A DNA stretch of 64,000 nucleotides from Actinacidiphila yanglinensis (GCF_900107965.1 NZ_FNVU01000002.1:248001-312000); one strand, 5' to 3'; shown: positions 33,766 to 43,609, numbered from the stretch's first letter. Made by a program: numbers and translations. The notes: generated by a model not told the origin, from the sequence alone.

Positions 33766-35124
33766 TCAGCTCCGTCCCGCGCCGGCGACGGCCGTCCCGG
33801 GCGTCGCCCCGGGCCGGGCCAGCATCGCCGTCCACAGGTCGGCGAAGTCCGGCAGCGTCTTCGCGGTCGTCGCGATGTTCTCCACCTCGATGCCGGGGAC
33901 GGCCAGACCCAGCACCGCGGCCGCGGTGGCCAGCCGGTGGTCGTCGTAGGTGCGGAACACCCCGCCGTGCAGCGGGCGGGGGCGGATGCGCAGGCCGTCC
34001 TCGGTCTCGGTGACGTCGCCGCCCAGCGCGTTCAACTCCGCGGCCAGCGCGGCCAGCCGGTCCGTCTCGTGCAGCCGCAGGTGGGCGATGCCGGACAGCT
34101 CCGAGTCGCCGTCGGCGAGCGCGGCCACCGCCGCGATCACCGGGGTCAGCTCGCCGACGTCCCCGAGGTCGGCGACGAGCGGGCGCAGCCGCCCGCTGCC
34201 GGCGAAGGTCAGGCCGTGGTCGGTGAGTTCGCAGGAGCCGCCCATCCGCGTGAAGAGGTCGCGCAGCGCGTCGCCCGGCTGCGAGGTGATGCGCGGCCAG
34301 CCCGGAATCGTGACCCGGCCGCCGGTGACCAGGGCGGCGGCCAGGAACGGCGCCGCGTTGGACAGGTCGGGCTCCACGGTCAGGTCGCGGCCCAGCAGCG
34401 CGCCCGCGGCGACCCGCCACACGTTGGCGGTCCCGCCGTACTGCGGGGCGTCGACCTTCGCGCCGGCCTTGCGCAGCATGTCGACGGTCATCCGGATGTG
34501 CGGCAGCGACGGCAGGGTGCGGCCGGTGTGCCGCAGCTCCAGGCCCTTGTTGAACCGCGGTCCCGACAGCAACAGGGCGCTGACGAACTGCGACGACGAG
34601 GACGCGTCGACGTCCACCGCCCCGCCGGCCAGCGATCCGGCGCCGTGCACGGTCATCGGCAGCGAGCCGCGGCCCTCGTCGTCGATCCGGGCGCCCAGCG
34701 CCCGCAGGGCGTCGATCACGCCGTGCAGCGGGCGCTCGTACGCCCGCGCGTCGCCCTGGAAGCGGACCGCGCCGTCGGCGAGCGCGGCCACCGGCGGCAG
34801 GAAGCGCATCACGGTGCCCGCGTTGCCGACGTCGACGGTGGCGGGGCCGTGCAGCCCGGCCGGGATGATCCGCCACGCCTCGCCGCCGTCGGGGTTCACC
34901 ATCTCGTCGATCTGCACGCCCATGGCCCGCAGCGCGTCCGCCATCAACACGGTGTCCCGGCTGCGCAGCGGCCGGCGCAGCCATCCGGGCTCGGTGGACA
35001 GCGCGGCGAGCACCAGGGCGCGGTTGGTCACCGACTTCGAACCCGGCACCTGGACGGTCGCGTCCACGGCTGCGGGCGCGGTCGGGGCCGGCCACAGGTC
35101 GGTCTGCGCGGTGCTGTCGGTCAT
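33766..35124 (-). CDS. aroA: 3-phosphoshikimate 1-carboxyvinyltransferase (EPSP synthase)
   Basis: A 452-residue EPSP synthase of the shikimate pathway. The shikimate-3-phosphate and PEP motifs are visible: PGSKSVTNRALVLAAL, VGNAGTVMRFLPP (the class signature region), DASSSSQFVSALLL, LPSLPHIRMT and ETDRLAALAAEL with KTLPDF near the end. ATG 35124 lacks a clear ribosome site. A TACGCT -10 close upstream suggests a short or absent leader. It is the first gene of the aroA-rsgA operon. Confidence 0.95.
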   Translation of the reverse strand: MTDSTAQTDLWPAPTAPAAVDATVQVPGSKSVTNRALVLAALSTEPGWLRRPLRSRDTVLMADALRAMGVQIDEMVNPDGGEAWRIIPAGLHGPATVDVGNAGTVMRFLPPVAALADGAVRFQGDARAYERPLHGVIDALRALGARIDDEGRGSLPMTVHGAGSLAGGAVDVDASSSSQFVSALLLSGPRFNKGLELRHTGRTLPSLPHIRMTVDMLRKAGAKVDAPQYGGTANVWRVAAGALLGRDLTVEPDLSNAAPFLAAALVTGGRVTIPGWPRITSQPGDALRDLFTRMGGSCELTDHGLTFAGSGRLRPLVADLGDVGELTPVIAAVAALADGDSELSGIAHLRLHETDRLAALAAELNALGGDVTETEDGLRIRPRPLHGGVFRTYDDHRLATAAAVLGLAVPGIEVENIATTAKTLPDFADLWTAMLARPGATPGTAVAGAGRS

Positions 35125-35331
35125 GGTCAGCAAGCGTAGTGGCTCGGGTACGGGGAGATAAGCCGGCGAATGCGGCGAAACCTACTGGAAACAGGGTGCT
35201 GTCAACCTCACGGACGCCCTGGCCTCGGCCGGGGCCGGGCGGCACCCCGCCCGGGGGCGCTGCGCCATCCCGCTGCCCCGGGCGCCGCGGCCCGGGCGGG
35301 GGACGCATCCGCGCCCCTGGAGCCGCCGGGA

Positions 35332-36045
35332 CTACCGGACCAGCAGCCACCGGCCGCCCGCGAACAGCGAGCACAGCGCCACCACGTAGAACAGCAGCAG
35401 CCACAGCGCCGCCGGCGTGTGCGTCAGCCGGGCGAGCTGGTCCGCGTCCGAGGAACCGCTGCGGTCCCTGCGGCGCGAACTCTGGAGTTCGGCGACCGGC
35501 CGGGCGCCGCCCAGCAGCAGGAACCACACCACCAGGTACGCGAACGCGGCCTGCACCTGCGCCTTGGTCAGCCATGACACCAGCAGGAACAGCGCACCGG
35601 TGATGACGACGGTCAGCGCACCGTAGGCGTTGCGGATCATCACCAGCATCAGCAGGAGCAGCGCGGTCGCCCCCCACAGCAGGGCGGTGATGTGCCCGGC
35701 GGTCAGCAGGCCCGCCCCGGCCAGGCCGAGCAGCGGCGGCGCGGTGTAGCCGGCGGCAGCGGTCAGCACCATGCCGGGACCGTGCGGCCTGCCCTTGGAG
35801 ACGGTCAGGCCCGAGGTGTCGGAGTGCAGGCGTATGCCCTGGAGCCGGCGGCCGGTCAGCAGCGCGAGCAGGCCGTGGCCGCCCTCGTGGGCGATGGTCA
35901 CCGCGTTGCGGGTGACATGCCAGAGACCGCGTACCGTCACGGCGGCGAGGGCGATCAGCGCCGTCGCGCCCACCAGCCAGTGCGAGGGGGCGGTCTGCGT
36001 CCCGGTCAACCGGTCCCACATCTCGGTGATGCTCGCGACGTTCAT
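35332..36045 (-). CDS. M50 family membrane metallopeptidase
   Basis: A 237-residue integral membrane protein with the zinc motif HEGGH (53-57) inside a hydrophobic segment, as in site-2-type (M50) proteases, and about six transmembrane helices. A second motif with the third metal ligand is less obvious. Substrates are unknown. ATG 36043-36045, divergent from the SRAP gene with 82 bases between; no LexA-type box is visible there. Confidence 0.82.
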   Translation of the reverse strand: MNVASITEMWDRLTGTQTAPSHWLVGATALIALAAVTVRGLWHVTRNAVTIAHEGGHGLLALLTGRRLQGIRLHSDTSGLTVSKGRPHGPGMVLTAAAGYTAPPLLGLAGAGLLTAGHITALLWGATALLLLMLVMIRNAYGALTVVITGALFLLVSWLTKAQVQAAFAYLVVWFLLLGGARPVAELQSSRRRDRSGSSDADQLARLTHTPAALWLLLFYVVALCSLFAGGRWLLVR

Positions 36046-36127
36046 GCAGCGCTCATTTCTCGTGCGTCTCCTGCGGTCCTCGGGAAGGGCTGTCAGTCGG
36101 GCCCACGGTCGTGGCAGTGTGGCAGCC

Positions 36128-36943
36128 ATGTGCGGTCGATATGCGGCGAGCCGGAAACCCGACGATCTCGCCGACCTCTTCGAGGTCCGGAAATGGGACC
36201 CCACCGAGACCCTCGCGCCCGACTGGAACGTCGCCCCGACCAAGGACGTCTACGTCATACTCGACCGACCTGTGCGGGACTCCGGTTCCCCGGATCCGGT
36301 CCGCCAGTTGCGGGCGCTGCGCTGGGGCCTGGTGCCGTCCTGGGCCAAGACCCCCGAAGTCGGCGTGAAGCTGATCAACGCCCGGTCCGAGACCGCCGCC
36401 GAGAAGCCGTCCTTCCGCCGCGCGCTCGCCGCCCGCCGCTGCCTCCTGCCGGCCGACGGGTACTTCGAGTGGGTCACCGGCGTCCAGGAGCGCCGGCTGG
36501 AGGAGGAGGGCCGCAAGAAGCGCCCCCGCAAGCAGCCCTGGTTCGTCACCCCCGCCGACGGCTCGGTCTTCGCGATGGCCGGGCTGTACGAGTTCTGGCG
36601 CGACCGCAACCTGCCCGACGACCACCCACGCGCCTGGTGGGCCACCTGCACCGTGCTCACCACCGAGGCCGAGAGCACCGACCTGGCCGGCTACGACGGC
36701 AGCGGCCCGCGCGCGCTCGCCGACATCCACCCGCGGATGCCGCTGATGATGACCCCCGACCGCTGGGACGCCTGGCTGGACCCGGCCACCACCGACCCCG
36801 ACGCGCTGGCCGGGCTGCTGTCCGCCCCACCCGCCGGCCTGCTGCGGGCCCACCCGGTCGGCACCGCGGTCAGCAACGTGCGCAACAACGGGCCGGAACT
36901 GGTGACGGAGCTGCCGGCGCCGGAGGAGGAGACGCTGTTCTGA
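36128..36943 (+). CDS. SRAP (SOS response-associated peptidase, YedK/HMCES) protein
   Basis: A 271-residue SRAP protein. It begins MCGRY, so Cys2 becomes N-terminal and forms the thiazolidine link to abasic sites in single-stranded DNA. Further active-site elements are Asn34 in WNVAPT, NARSETAAEKPSF (84-96), GYFEW with catalytic Glu114, and the His in DIHPRMPLMM. All required residues are present. Despite the name, no SOS box is visible upstream. Confidence 0.93.
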   Translation: MCGRYAASRKPDDLADLFEVRKWDPTETLAPDWNVAPTKDVYVILDRPVRDSGSPDPVRQLRALRWGLVPSWAKTPEVGVKLINARSETAAEKPSFRRALAARRCLLPADGYFEWVTGVQERRLEEEGRKKRPRKQPWFVTPADGSVFAMAGLYEFWRDRNLPDDHPRAWWATCTVLTTEAESTDLAGYDGSGPRALADIHPRMPLMMTPDRWDAWLDPATTDPDALAGLLSAPPAGLLRAHPVGTAVSNVRNNGPELVTELPAPEEETLF

Positions 36944-37034
36944 GGGCGGCGGGGCCACCCGCGCCCCCGCCTCCTCCGGCCGCGACGCGTGTCCGCGCGT
37001 CCTCGGGCGGCGCAGGCTCTGGCAGGCTGGTGCG

Positions 37035-37694
37035 GTGCGCGAACCCCTCACGGAAACCGTCGAGACCCCGGCCGGCCCGGCCCGGATCACCTGGCACCGG
37101 CCCGCCGGCCGGGCGCGCTGCGTGCTGGCCCTCGGGCACGGCGCCGGCGGCGGCATCCAGGCCCACGACCTCGCGGCGCTGGCCGCCGCGCTGCCCGACC
37201 GGGGCGTGAGCGTCGCCCTGGTCGAGCAGCCCTGGCGGGTCGCCGGGAAGAAGATCGCACCGGCCCCCAAGACCCTCGACACCGGATGGACCGCGGCGTG
37301 GCCGCGGCTGGCCGGCCCCGGGCTGCCCGTGGTGGCCGGCGGGCGCAGCGCCGGGGCCCGGGTGGCGTGCCGGACCGCGCAGGCGCTGGGGGCGGCCGCG
37401 GTGCTCGCGCTGGCCTACCCGCTGCACCCGCCGGGCAGGCCGGAGAAGTCCCGCCTCGACGAGCTGGCCGGCGCCGCCGCGGTCCTGCCCGTGCTCGGCG
37501 TCCAGGGCGGGGCCGACGCCTTCGGGCGGCCCGAGGAGTTCCCCGAGGAGCACCGGCCGGTCGAGGTGCCCTACGGCGACCACGGATTCGCGGTGCCCAA
37601 GCGGGCGCCGGTCACCCAGGAGGCGGCACTCGCCCTGCTGACCGAAACCGTCGGGGACTGGCTCGCGGGGCTGGGGCACGCCGACCCCGCCTGA
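37035..37694 (+). CDS. Alpha/beta hydrolase family protein (dienelactone hydrolase-like)
   Basis: A 219-residue alpha/beta hydrolase of the KANL3/Tex30-like type. GHGAGGG forms the oxyanion region, the nucleophile elbow is GGRSAGARV with Ser, and the acid and base are likely the Asp in VQGGADAFG and the His in YGDHGFAVP. It has no signal peptide. GTG 37035. The substrate is unknown. Confidence 0.82.
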   Translation: MREPLTETVETPAGPARITWHRPAGRARCVLALGHGAGGGIQAHDLAALAAALPDRGVSVALVEQPWRVAGKKIAPAPKTLDTGWTAAWPRLAGPGLPVVAGGRSAGARVACRTAQALGAAAVLALAYPLHPPGRPEKSRLDELAGAAAVLPVLGVQGGADAFGRPEEFPEEHRPVEVPYGDHGFAVPKRAPVTQEAALALLTETVGDWLAGLGHADPA

Positions 37695-37743
37695 GCCGCC
37701 TCCACCCGCCGTGGTAGGCCGTACGGGCGTACTTCTCGTTCCC

Positions 37744-37770
37744 GGGAATGACGACAGCACCGGCGATGTT
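37744..37770 (+). promoter_or_regulatory. Sigma-R autoregulated promoter of sigR
   Basis: GGGAAT, exactly 18 bases, GTT: a perfect sigma-R consensus. It lies about 300 bases before the housekeeping-length start of sigR, corresponding to the autoregulatory sigR promoter described in S. coelicolor, whose transcript encodes a longer, unstable isoform. Confidence 0.88.
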
Positions 37771-38041
37771 GTGCGAGTCGACAGGAGCCGCGACAGCGGC
37801 GTCCAAACAGGGTGAGAGAGGCAGCCGCATGGTTTCAGCCGCATGCCGGTCACGCGAGGAGGCCGTCGCACAGGTGGGCGCGCAGGTCGCGCCGCTCAGC
37901 GCCGGACAGGCCGCAGCAGCACCGTATCTGGACTGGACCCAGTGGCCTGCGAAGGACCGTGGCAAGGGCGCGACCGGCACGTCCTCCACCCGTGCAATAT
38001 CCTCCCAAGCGGGCGGGTCCACTTCTGGGCACGCCGGCGTC

Positions 38042-38746
38042 ATGGAGGAGGTGGGTGCGGTCACCGGCACCGACGACAGCACGGCGAACAACGCGGGTGC
38101 GTCCGGTTCGGAAGTGCCACCCGGGTCGAAGGCGACGGGTGAGGCACAGGAGAGCGAAGCGCAGCGCAGCGAGCGCTTCGAGCGGGATGCCCTGAACTTC
38201 CTCGACCAGATGTACTCGGCCGCGCTGCGGATGACCCGCAACCCGGCCGACGCGGAGGACCTGGTCCAGGAGACGTACGCCAAGGCGTACGCGTCCTTCC
38301 ACCAGTTCCGCGAAGGCACGAACCTCAAGGCGTGGCTGTACCGCATCCTCACCAACAGCTTCATCAACTCGTACCGCAAGAAGCAGCGCGAACCGCTGCG
38401 CAGCGGTTCCGAGGAGATCGAGGACTGGCAGCTGGCACGGGCCGAGTCGCACATGTCGACCGGGCTGCGCTCCGCGGAGTCCCAGGCGCTGGACCACCTG
38501 CCGGACTCCGACGTGAAGACGGCGCTCCAGACGATCCCCGAGGAGTTCCGCATCGCGGTGTACCTCGCGGACGTCGAGGGCTTTGCCTACAAGGAGATCG
38601 CGGACATCATGGGTACTCCCATCGGCACCGTGATGTCGCGGCTGCACCGCGGGCGTCGCCAGCTTCGCGAACTGCTGGAGGACTACGCCCGGGACCGCGG
38701 GCTCGTCCCGGCGGGCGTGGCAGATGAGAAGGGCGCGGATTCATGA
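38042..38746 (+). CDS. sigR: RNA polymerase sigma factor SigR (thiol-oxidative stress ECF sigma)
   Basis: An ECF sigma factor; about 234 residues from ATG 38042. Region 2 is [53 protein letters not shown], and region 4 is [50 protein letters not shown], nearly identical to SigR of S. coelicolor. It is held by RsrA until disulfide stress. Start choice is uncertain: GTG 38051 corresponds to the short form of S. coelicolor, and an in-frame ATG at 37829 (GAGAGG site) downstream of the sigma-R promoter would give a longer isoform. It overlaps rsrA by ATGA. Confidence 0.93.
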   Translation: MEEVGAVTGTDDSTANNAGASGSEVPPGSKATGEAQESEAQRSERFERDALNFLDQMYSAALRMTRNPADAEDLVQETYAKAYASFHQFREGTNLKAWLYRILTNSFINSYRKKQREPLRSGSEEIEDWQLARAESHMSTGLRSAESQALDHLPDSDVKTALQTIPEEFRIAVYLADVEGFAYKEIADIMGTPIGTVMSRLHRGRRQLRELLEDYARDRGLVPAGVADEKGADS

Positions 38747-39063
38747 GCTGCGGCAACGCACATGAGACGGACTGCTCCGAGGTGCTCAATCACCTCTACG
38801 AGTACCTGGACGACGAGATGTCCGCCGATGCCTGCACCAAGTTCAAGGAGCACTTCGACGAGTGCCACCCCTGCTTGGAGAAGTACGGCCTCGAAGTCGC
38901 GGTCAAGAAGCTCGTGAAGCGCTGCTGCGGCTCCGACGACGTGCCCAGCGACCTGCGTTCCAAGGTGATGATGCGGATCGAGCTGGTCCGCCGCGGCGAG
39001 GCCGTGCCCGAGCAGGACGCGCTCAGCGCGGAACTCCCCACGACCGAGGCGCCCTCGGCGTGA
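38743..39063 (+). CDS. rsrA: Zinc-containing anti-sigma factor RsrA
   Basis: A 106-residue ZAS anti-sigma factor. All the redox and zinc residues known from S. coelicolor RsrA are at identical positions: Cys3, His7, Cys11, Cys31, His37, Cys41, Cys44, Cys61 and Cys62, with HFDECHPC as the H-x3-C-x2-C core. Oxidation forms a disulfide, releases zinc and frees SigR. The ATG overlaps the sigR stop by 4 bases, ensuring coupled synthesis. Confidence 0.96.
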   Translation: MSCGNAHETDCSEVLNHLYEYLDDEMSADACTKFKEHFDECHPCLEKYGLEVAVKKLVKRCCGSDDVPSDLRSKVMMRIELVRRGEAVPEQDALSAELPTTEAPSA

Positions 39064-39068
39064 TCGCC

Positions 39069-39095
39069 CGACCTGTCGGAGTGTCCGACAGGTCG
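39069..39095 (+). terminator. Terminator of the sigR-rsrA operon
   Basis: A perfect 12-base-pair stem (39069-39080 with 39084-39095) around GTG, 6 bases after the rsrA stop. Confidence 0.65.
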
Positions 39096-39317
39096 GCCCG
39101 AACCGGCGCTCAGCACCTGGCACCTCGTGCTCTGATGCCTGGCACATGACCGCCTGGTGGCCGTCAAGCCGCTCGACCGTAGATCACCCCTACGGGTGAG
39201 CGGCAGTGCCCCCTTCCGGCGTAATGGCCGCAAAGTCCTCATTGACGCCCGCTACGGCCCTATCCTCCTGAGTCTCGTACACCGACGTATCAGACGTACG
39301 GACAGGAGGCCGTCGCC

Positions 39318-40118
39318 GTGTCACCCGCGCACCGCCGCTCGCAGCCCCCCGCGGTCTGCTGGGGCCCCGCCTGCGCCCGCCGGGTCCGGCAGGAGGCGCA
39401 GCAGGCGACCGTGCAGGCGCTGCTGCAGGCCCTGGAGCTCAAGGACCCCTACACCAGGGGCCACAGCGAGCGGGTCGGCGACCTGGCCGCGCTCATCGCC
39501 GTCGAACTCGGCGCGCCCGCGGCCCGGGTGGAGGCGGTACGGCTCGGCGGCACCCTGCACGACATCGGCAAGCTCGCCGTCCCCACCGGCCTGCTGCGCA
39601 AGAACGGTCCGCTCACCGACGAGGAGCGCCGAGTGATCCAACTCCACCCGGGCGACGGCGATGGAGTGCTGCGCGGCATCGCGGTGCTCGGGGAGGCGCG
39701 CGCCGCGGTGCTGCACCACCACGAGCGGGTCGACGGCGCCGGGTACCCGTACGGGCTGAGCGGCGGCCGCATTCCGGAAGCGGCCAGGATCGTGGCTGTC
39801 GCCGACGCGTTCGACGCGATGACGTCCACCCGTTCGTACCGTTCGGCCCGGCCGGACGCGCCCGCGCTGGCCGAGTTGCGGCGGTGCGCCGGCACGCAGT
39901 TCGACCCGATGATGGTCGAGGCACTGGCCCGCGCGCTGGCGGCGCGACCGCCCGCCCCGGGGTTCTCCGGGCCTGCCGCACCGGCCACGCCCGAGCCGCT
40001 GCCGACGCTGTGCGGGGCCACCGCCGCGGTCGAGGGCCCCCTCCTGGCCAGGGTGGCCGCGCACCCTCCGACCTGGGCATGGTTGGATGCCGGTGCGAAG
40101 GGCAAGGGAGTTCGGTGA
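39318..40118 (+). CDS. HD-GYP domain phosphohydrolase
   Basis: A 266-residue HD-GYP protein. Motifs: HSERVGDLA, the HD pair HDIGKLAVP (His81-Asp82), HPGDG, HHHERVDGAGYP with GAGYP in place of the GYP signature, and VADAFDAMTSTRSYR. HD-GYP enzymes hydrolyse cyclic di-nucleotides. The short length means the domain stands alone, with about 75 residues of unconserved C-terminal tail. GTG 39318 has AGGAGG 8 bases upstream. The gene next to sigR-rsrA is also an HD protein in other streptomycetes, as I recall. Confidence 0.88.
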   Translation: MSPAHRRSQPPAVCWGPACARRVRQEAQQATVQALLQALELKDPYTRGHSERVGDLAALIAVELGAPAARVEAVRLGGTLHDIGKLAVPTGLLRKNGPLTDEERRVIQLHPGDGDGVLRGIAVLGEARAAVLHHHERVDGAGYPYGLSGGRIPEAARIVAVADAFDAMTSTRSYRSARPDAPALAELRRCAGTQFDPMMVEALARALAARPPAPGFSGPAAPATPEPLPTLCGATAAVEGPLLARVAAHPPTWAWLDAGAKGKGVR

Positions 40119-40244
40119 GGCCCCGCGTTCCGCATGCGGCGGGCTCGGGCTGAGACAACGGCCAGAATGTGCAAGGTTGGTGTCGTACAGGGTGGTACGG
40201 GCCGCATCGGGCAGACCGGCTGAGCGGGCAGGCGGGATACGACG

Positions 40245-41249
40245 TTGAAGATCTTCGGAAGAGTGCGGCACCGGCCGTCGCCCACGTGGCGCCAGGCCAC
40301 CGACCGGGCGTTCACGCTGATCGACGACGGTCGCTACGAGGACGCCGGCGCGCTGCTCACCCGCGCCGCCGACCTGGAGCCCTGGCTGTCCGAGTCCTGG
40401 TACAACCTCGCGCTGCTGCACAAGTTCCGGCACGACTGGTCGCAGGCCCGCATCGCCGGGCTGCGCGCGGTCGCCCTGCTGGACCGCCCGGTCGGCGCCC
40501 CGGACTGGTGGAACCTCGGCATCGCCGCCACCGCGCTGCAGGACTGGCCGCTGGCCCGCCGCGCCTGGCAGGCGTACGGGCTGCGGATGCCGGCCGGCAC
40601 CGCCGAGCGCATCGGCGAGGAGTCGGTGCGGCTCCCGCTGGGCAGCGCCGCGGTGCGGCTGTCCCCGGAGGGCGAGGCCGAGGTGGTCTGGGGCCGGCGG
40701 CTCGACCCGGCCCGCATCGAGGTGCTGTCCATCCCGCTGCCGTCCTCCGGCCGCCGCTGGGGCGAGGTGGTGCTCCACGACGGCGTGCCGCACGGCGAGC
40801 GCGCCACCGAGCGCGGTTCCGGTTCCTCGGTCTACCCGGTCTTCGACGAGATCGAGCTGTGGGCGCCGTCACCCGTCCCGACCTGGCTGGTGCTGCTCGA
40901 AGCCGGCACCCAGGCCGACCGCGACGCCCTGGAGCGGCTGGCCGCCGAGGCCGGATACGCCGCCGAGGACTGGTCCTCCTCGGTCCGGCTGCTGTGCCGC
41001 ACCTGCTCCGAGAGCCGGATGCCCACCGACGACGGCTCCTCCGCCACCCGCGACCCGCACGACCACGGCGAACCCGGCCACCCCGGCCACCTCAGCCACC
41101 TCAGCCCCGCCGGGGAGGAACTCGGCTGGACCCCCGAGCGGGAGTGCGGCATCGCCGCCCCGGCCGGGCTGGTCCGCGGCCTGCTGGACGGATGGGTCGC
41201 CGACAGCCCGGACACCCGTGACTGGCGGGACCTCGAAGAGGTGTGCTGA
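40245..41249 (+). CDS. TPR-containing protein, unknown function
   Basis: A 334-residue protein. The first 115 residues hold TPR-like helix pairs ([63 protein letters not shown] and [26 protein letters not shown]). The middle ([48 protein letters not shown]) is a beta-rich region of a Streptomyces-specific family, and there is a CRTCSE motif near residue 250 plus a His-rich loop. The start is TTG 40245. Unknown function. Confidence 0.72.
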   Translation: MKIFGRVRHRPSPTWRQATDRAFTLIDDGRYEDAGALLTRAADLEPWLSESWYNLALLHKFRHDWSQARIAGLRAVALLDRPVGAPDWWNLGIAATALQDWPLARRAWQAYGLRMPAGTAERIGEESVRLPLGSAAVRLSPEGEAEVVWGRRLDPARIEVLSIPLPSSGRRWGEVVLHDGVPHGERATERGSGSSVYPVFDEIELWAPSPVPTWLVLLEAGTQADRDALERLAAEAGYAAEDWSSSVRLLCRTCSESRMPTDDGSSATRDPHDHGEPGHPGHLSHLSPAGEELGWTPERECGIAAPAGLVRGLLDGWVADSPDTRDWRDLEEVC

Positions 41250-41335
41250 GCGCCGCGAGAGCGGCATGGCGCCCTTGCGCGGTCCCGTACCCTGGGAAGG
41301 ATCACCCACAGGTTCCGGGAAGGCGTACGGCGGAG

Positions 41336-41959
41336 ATGGCCCAGCAGCACACCGAGCAGCAACTCGACTTCGTCGACGACGTGACCGACGCGGAGGCCCG
41401 CGAGGCGGCCCACCGCGAGCGCGGTACCGCCCGCCCGATCACCGTGGTCGGCAACCCCGTGCTGCACCGCGAGTGCAAGGACGTCACCGCGTTCGACGAC
41501 AGCCTGGTCGCCCTGGTCGACGACATGTTCGCCTCGCAGCGCGCCGCCGAGGGGGTCGGCCTCGCCGCCAACCAGATCGGCGTCGACCTCAAGGTCTTCG
41601 TGTACGACTGCGCCGATGACGACGACGTCCGCCACGTCGGCGCCCTCTGCAACCCGGTCCCGGTCGAGCTCCCCGCCGACCGGCGGCGCCTCGACGACTC
41701 CAACGAGGGCTGCCTGTCCGTCCCCGGCGCCTACATGGAACTCGCCCGCCCCGACTACGCGATCGTCCGCGGCCAGGACCTCCAGGGCAACCCGATCGTC
41801 GTCCAGGGCACCGGTTACTTCGCGCGCTGCCTCCAGCACGAGACGGACCACCTGTACGGGCGGCTCTACATCGACCGCCTCAGCAAGCGCGACCGCAAGG
41901 ACGTCCTGCGCCAGATGGCCGAGGCGACCCCGAAGTTCGAGACGGTCCCGAACGACTGA
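41336..41959 (+). CDS. def: Peptide deformylase
   Basis: A 207-residue deformylase with all three motifs: [10 protein letters not shown] (73-82), EGCLSVP with metal-binding Cys126, and HETDH (168-172), an HExxH in which both His bind iron or zinc and Glu is catalytic. It removes the formyl group from nascent proteins. An N-terminal extension of about 30 residues is hydrophilic. ATG 41336. Confidence 0.95.
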   Translation: MAQQHTEQQLDFVDDVTDAEAREAAHRERGTARPITVVGNPVLHRECKDVTAFDDSLVALVDDMFASQRAAEGVGLAANQIGVDLKVFVYDCADDDDVRHVGALCNPVPVELPADRRRLDDSNEGCLSVPGAYMELARPDYAIVRGQDLQGNPIVVQGTGYFARCLQHETDHLYGRLYIDRLSKRDRKDVLRQMAEATPKFETVPND

Positions 41960-41966
41960 CGCACGC

Positions 41967-42971
41967 TCAGCGGTTGACCGTCTGGTCCTCGCGCACCGTG
42001 ACCTGGAACTGCTTGCTGGACTGGCCGTTCGGCAGCCCCGGGGCGCTGGGCGGCCCGTCGGGGTCGGCGGACGGGGTCCAGGTGACCTTCCAGACGACGC
42101 TCGCCTTCAGCGGGTACCCGCCGTTCGGTGACGCCTTGTCGTAGGTCACGTTGCACGCGGCGTCCTTGGTGTTCACGCTGTACTTCCCGCCGGATGCCTT
42201 CAGGTCGTACGTGCAGCTCTGCGGGTCCGCGTAGTCCGTGCCGGCGTCCACGGTCAGCTGCACGGGAACGGCCGTGGTCGTCGCCGCCACGTGCACCCCG
42301 AAGTCCGCGTTGTCCAGGCTCGCGGTCACCCACACCTTCGGCAGCGCCTTGTCGAAGGCGATTTCCGTGTCCAGGTTCACGAGTTGGTTCTGGGCGAGGG
42401 GGCGCAGCGTAATGTCCGGCTTCGGCAGGACCGTCTGGTTGAACGCGAGCCCGGCGAGGGTTTTGGGGTCGACCTTGGGGATGTCGGGGGTCGAGGGCTG
42501 GTCGGGGGGGATCCATTTCCAGGGGTCGAGGGCTGTGCACGCGCCGGCCTGAGACGTGTCAGGGATGATCAACTGATACCAAGCACCTTTGTCGCCCTTG
42601 TGGAAGTCGTCGGCGCCGTATTGCTGTCCCATTGTCTCCCAAGCCGACCCCGTCACGTAGTGACCGTTGATGAAGTCGGAGAATTGGGTCGGTGTGAACT
42701 CGGGCTCGTACCAGCACGGGGGAGGGGACCAGTTGGACGTCGCTGGAGCGGTCATCTGGACGCCCGGCCCGTGGTAGCTCTTGTTGTAGTTGACCTTCGA
42801 CTGGATCGTCTCCGGAGAAGGGGACTTGGGCGGAGATTGCGGAGGCTTTTTGGTTCCCCCGGGACTCTCTCCCGCAATGGCGCTGCTCGGGCCTGTGGAT
42901 GCGAGCAGCGCGCAACCCGTGGCCAGAAGGCAGGTCACGAGACGAGGAAGGCTGTGCTTCATCGCACGCAT
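41967..42971 (-). CDS. Secreted protein of unknown function
   Basis: A 334-residue exported protein with a clear Sec signal peptide (MRAMKHSLPRLVTCLLATGCALLAS, cleavage likely after SSAIA). The mature part is proline-rich (PPQSPPKSPSPE), then includes a block with NWSPPPCWYEPEFTPTQF and an aromatic, Trp/Asp-containing region (DPWKWIPP). The C-terminal half is probably Ig-like beta, with two cysteines (CTYDLKA and ACNVTY) likely forming a disulfide. ATG 42971 has GGGAG 8 bases upstream and overlaps the 3' end of the upstream lipoprotein gene by 13 bases. Confidence 0.75.
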   Translation of the reverse strand: MRAMKHSLPRLVTCLLATGCALLASTGPSSAIAGESPGGTKKPPQSPPKSPSPETIQSKVNYNKSYHGPGVQMTAPATSNWSPPPCWYEPEFTPTQFSDFINGHYVTGSAWETMGQQYGADDFHKGDKGAWYQLIIPDTSQAGACTALDPWKWIPPDQPSTPDIPKVDPKTLAGLAFNQTVLPKPDITLRPLAQNQLVNLDTEIAFDKALPKVWVTASLDNADFGVHVAATTTAVPVQLTVDAGTDYADPQSCTYDLKASGGKYSVNTKDAACNVTYDKASPNGGYPLKASVVWKVTWTPSADPDGPPSAPGLPNGQSSKQFQVTVREDQTVNR

Positions 42972-43609
42972 TCGGCGGCTCCCTGCTTGGATGTATAGGT
43001 TGCTGCCTTCCATGTGCCGTCTTTGTCCTTGCGCATGAACGACGTGTGCAGGATGAAGTCATCAGAACTGAGCGTGGTCTTCAAGACTTTTCCGGTCTTG
43101 ATGTCCTTGTCGTAGAAGTAGCGCTGGTCCTCGCAGAAGGTCACACCGGCGTTGGCTCCGTTGAGGACGACCTTTCGGTTGTATTCGTGCAGCGTGCCGC
43201 TCACGGAGTGGCCGTTCTTCTTGAACGCGTCGATCGACTCGTCCCATGTCTCAAGGGCGCTCTCGGACATGTAAGACGTGAGGAGCGGGAAATTCTTGTC
43301 CTGCTTGGTCACGGCGAGGAAAGCGGCTTCAACGCCGTACCCCTGGTCGCGCAGAATCGCGTCCTTCGTCGCGTCGCCCGTGGTGTCCGGGTCGATCGTG
43401 ATCTTGACGTCGCTCGGGAGGTCGAACTTGGGCGCCCCGGAGCTCGCCGCAGGCGTGGTCGGGGGAGGCGTCGTCGTCGCGGTGGTCGCACTCGGGGTCG
43501 GGCTCGACGCGATCTTGTCGTCGTGGCCGCCGCCCCCGCACGCGCTCAGGAGCAGCGCCGCCGCGGTCAACGTGCCCGCCGCGGCGGTGATCTTGGTTCG
43601 TGGTGCCAT
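42959..43609 (-). CDS. Lipoprotein of unknown function
   Basis: A 216-residue lipoprotein: signal peptide MAPRTKITAAAGTLTAAALLLSAC with lipobox LSAC, then a Ser/Thr/Pro-rich spacer, and a compact domain (VKITIDPDTTGDATKDAILRDQGYGVEAAFLAVTKQDKNFPLLTSYMS...) reminiscent of SnoaL/NTF2-type secreted domains. It is coupled to the following secreted-protein gene by a 13-base overlap, so the two are a functional unit. No enzyme motif is visible. Confidence 0.75.
   Translation of the reverse strand: MAPRTKITAAAGTLTAAALLLSACGGGGHDDKIASSPTPSATTATTTPPPTTPAASSGAPKFDLPSDVKITIDPDTTGDATKDAILRDQGYGVEAAFLAVTKQDKNFPLLTSYMSESALETWDESIDAFKKNGHSVSGTLHEYNRKVVLNGANAGVTFCEDQRYFYDKDIKTGKVLKTTLSSDDFILHTSFMRKDKDGTWKAATYTSKQGAAECVR

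Noticed and set aside
36046..36127. A LexA/SOS box before the SRAP gene
   Set aside because: No GAAC-N4-GTTC palindrome is present despite the family name.
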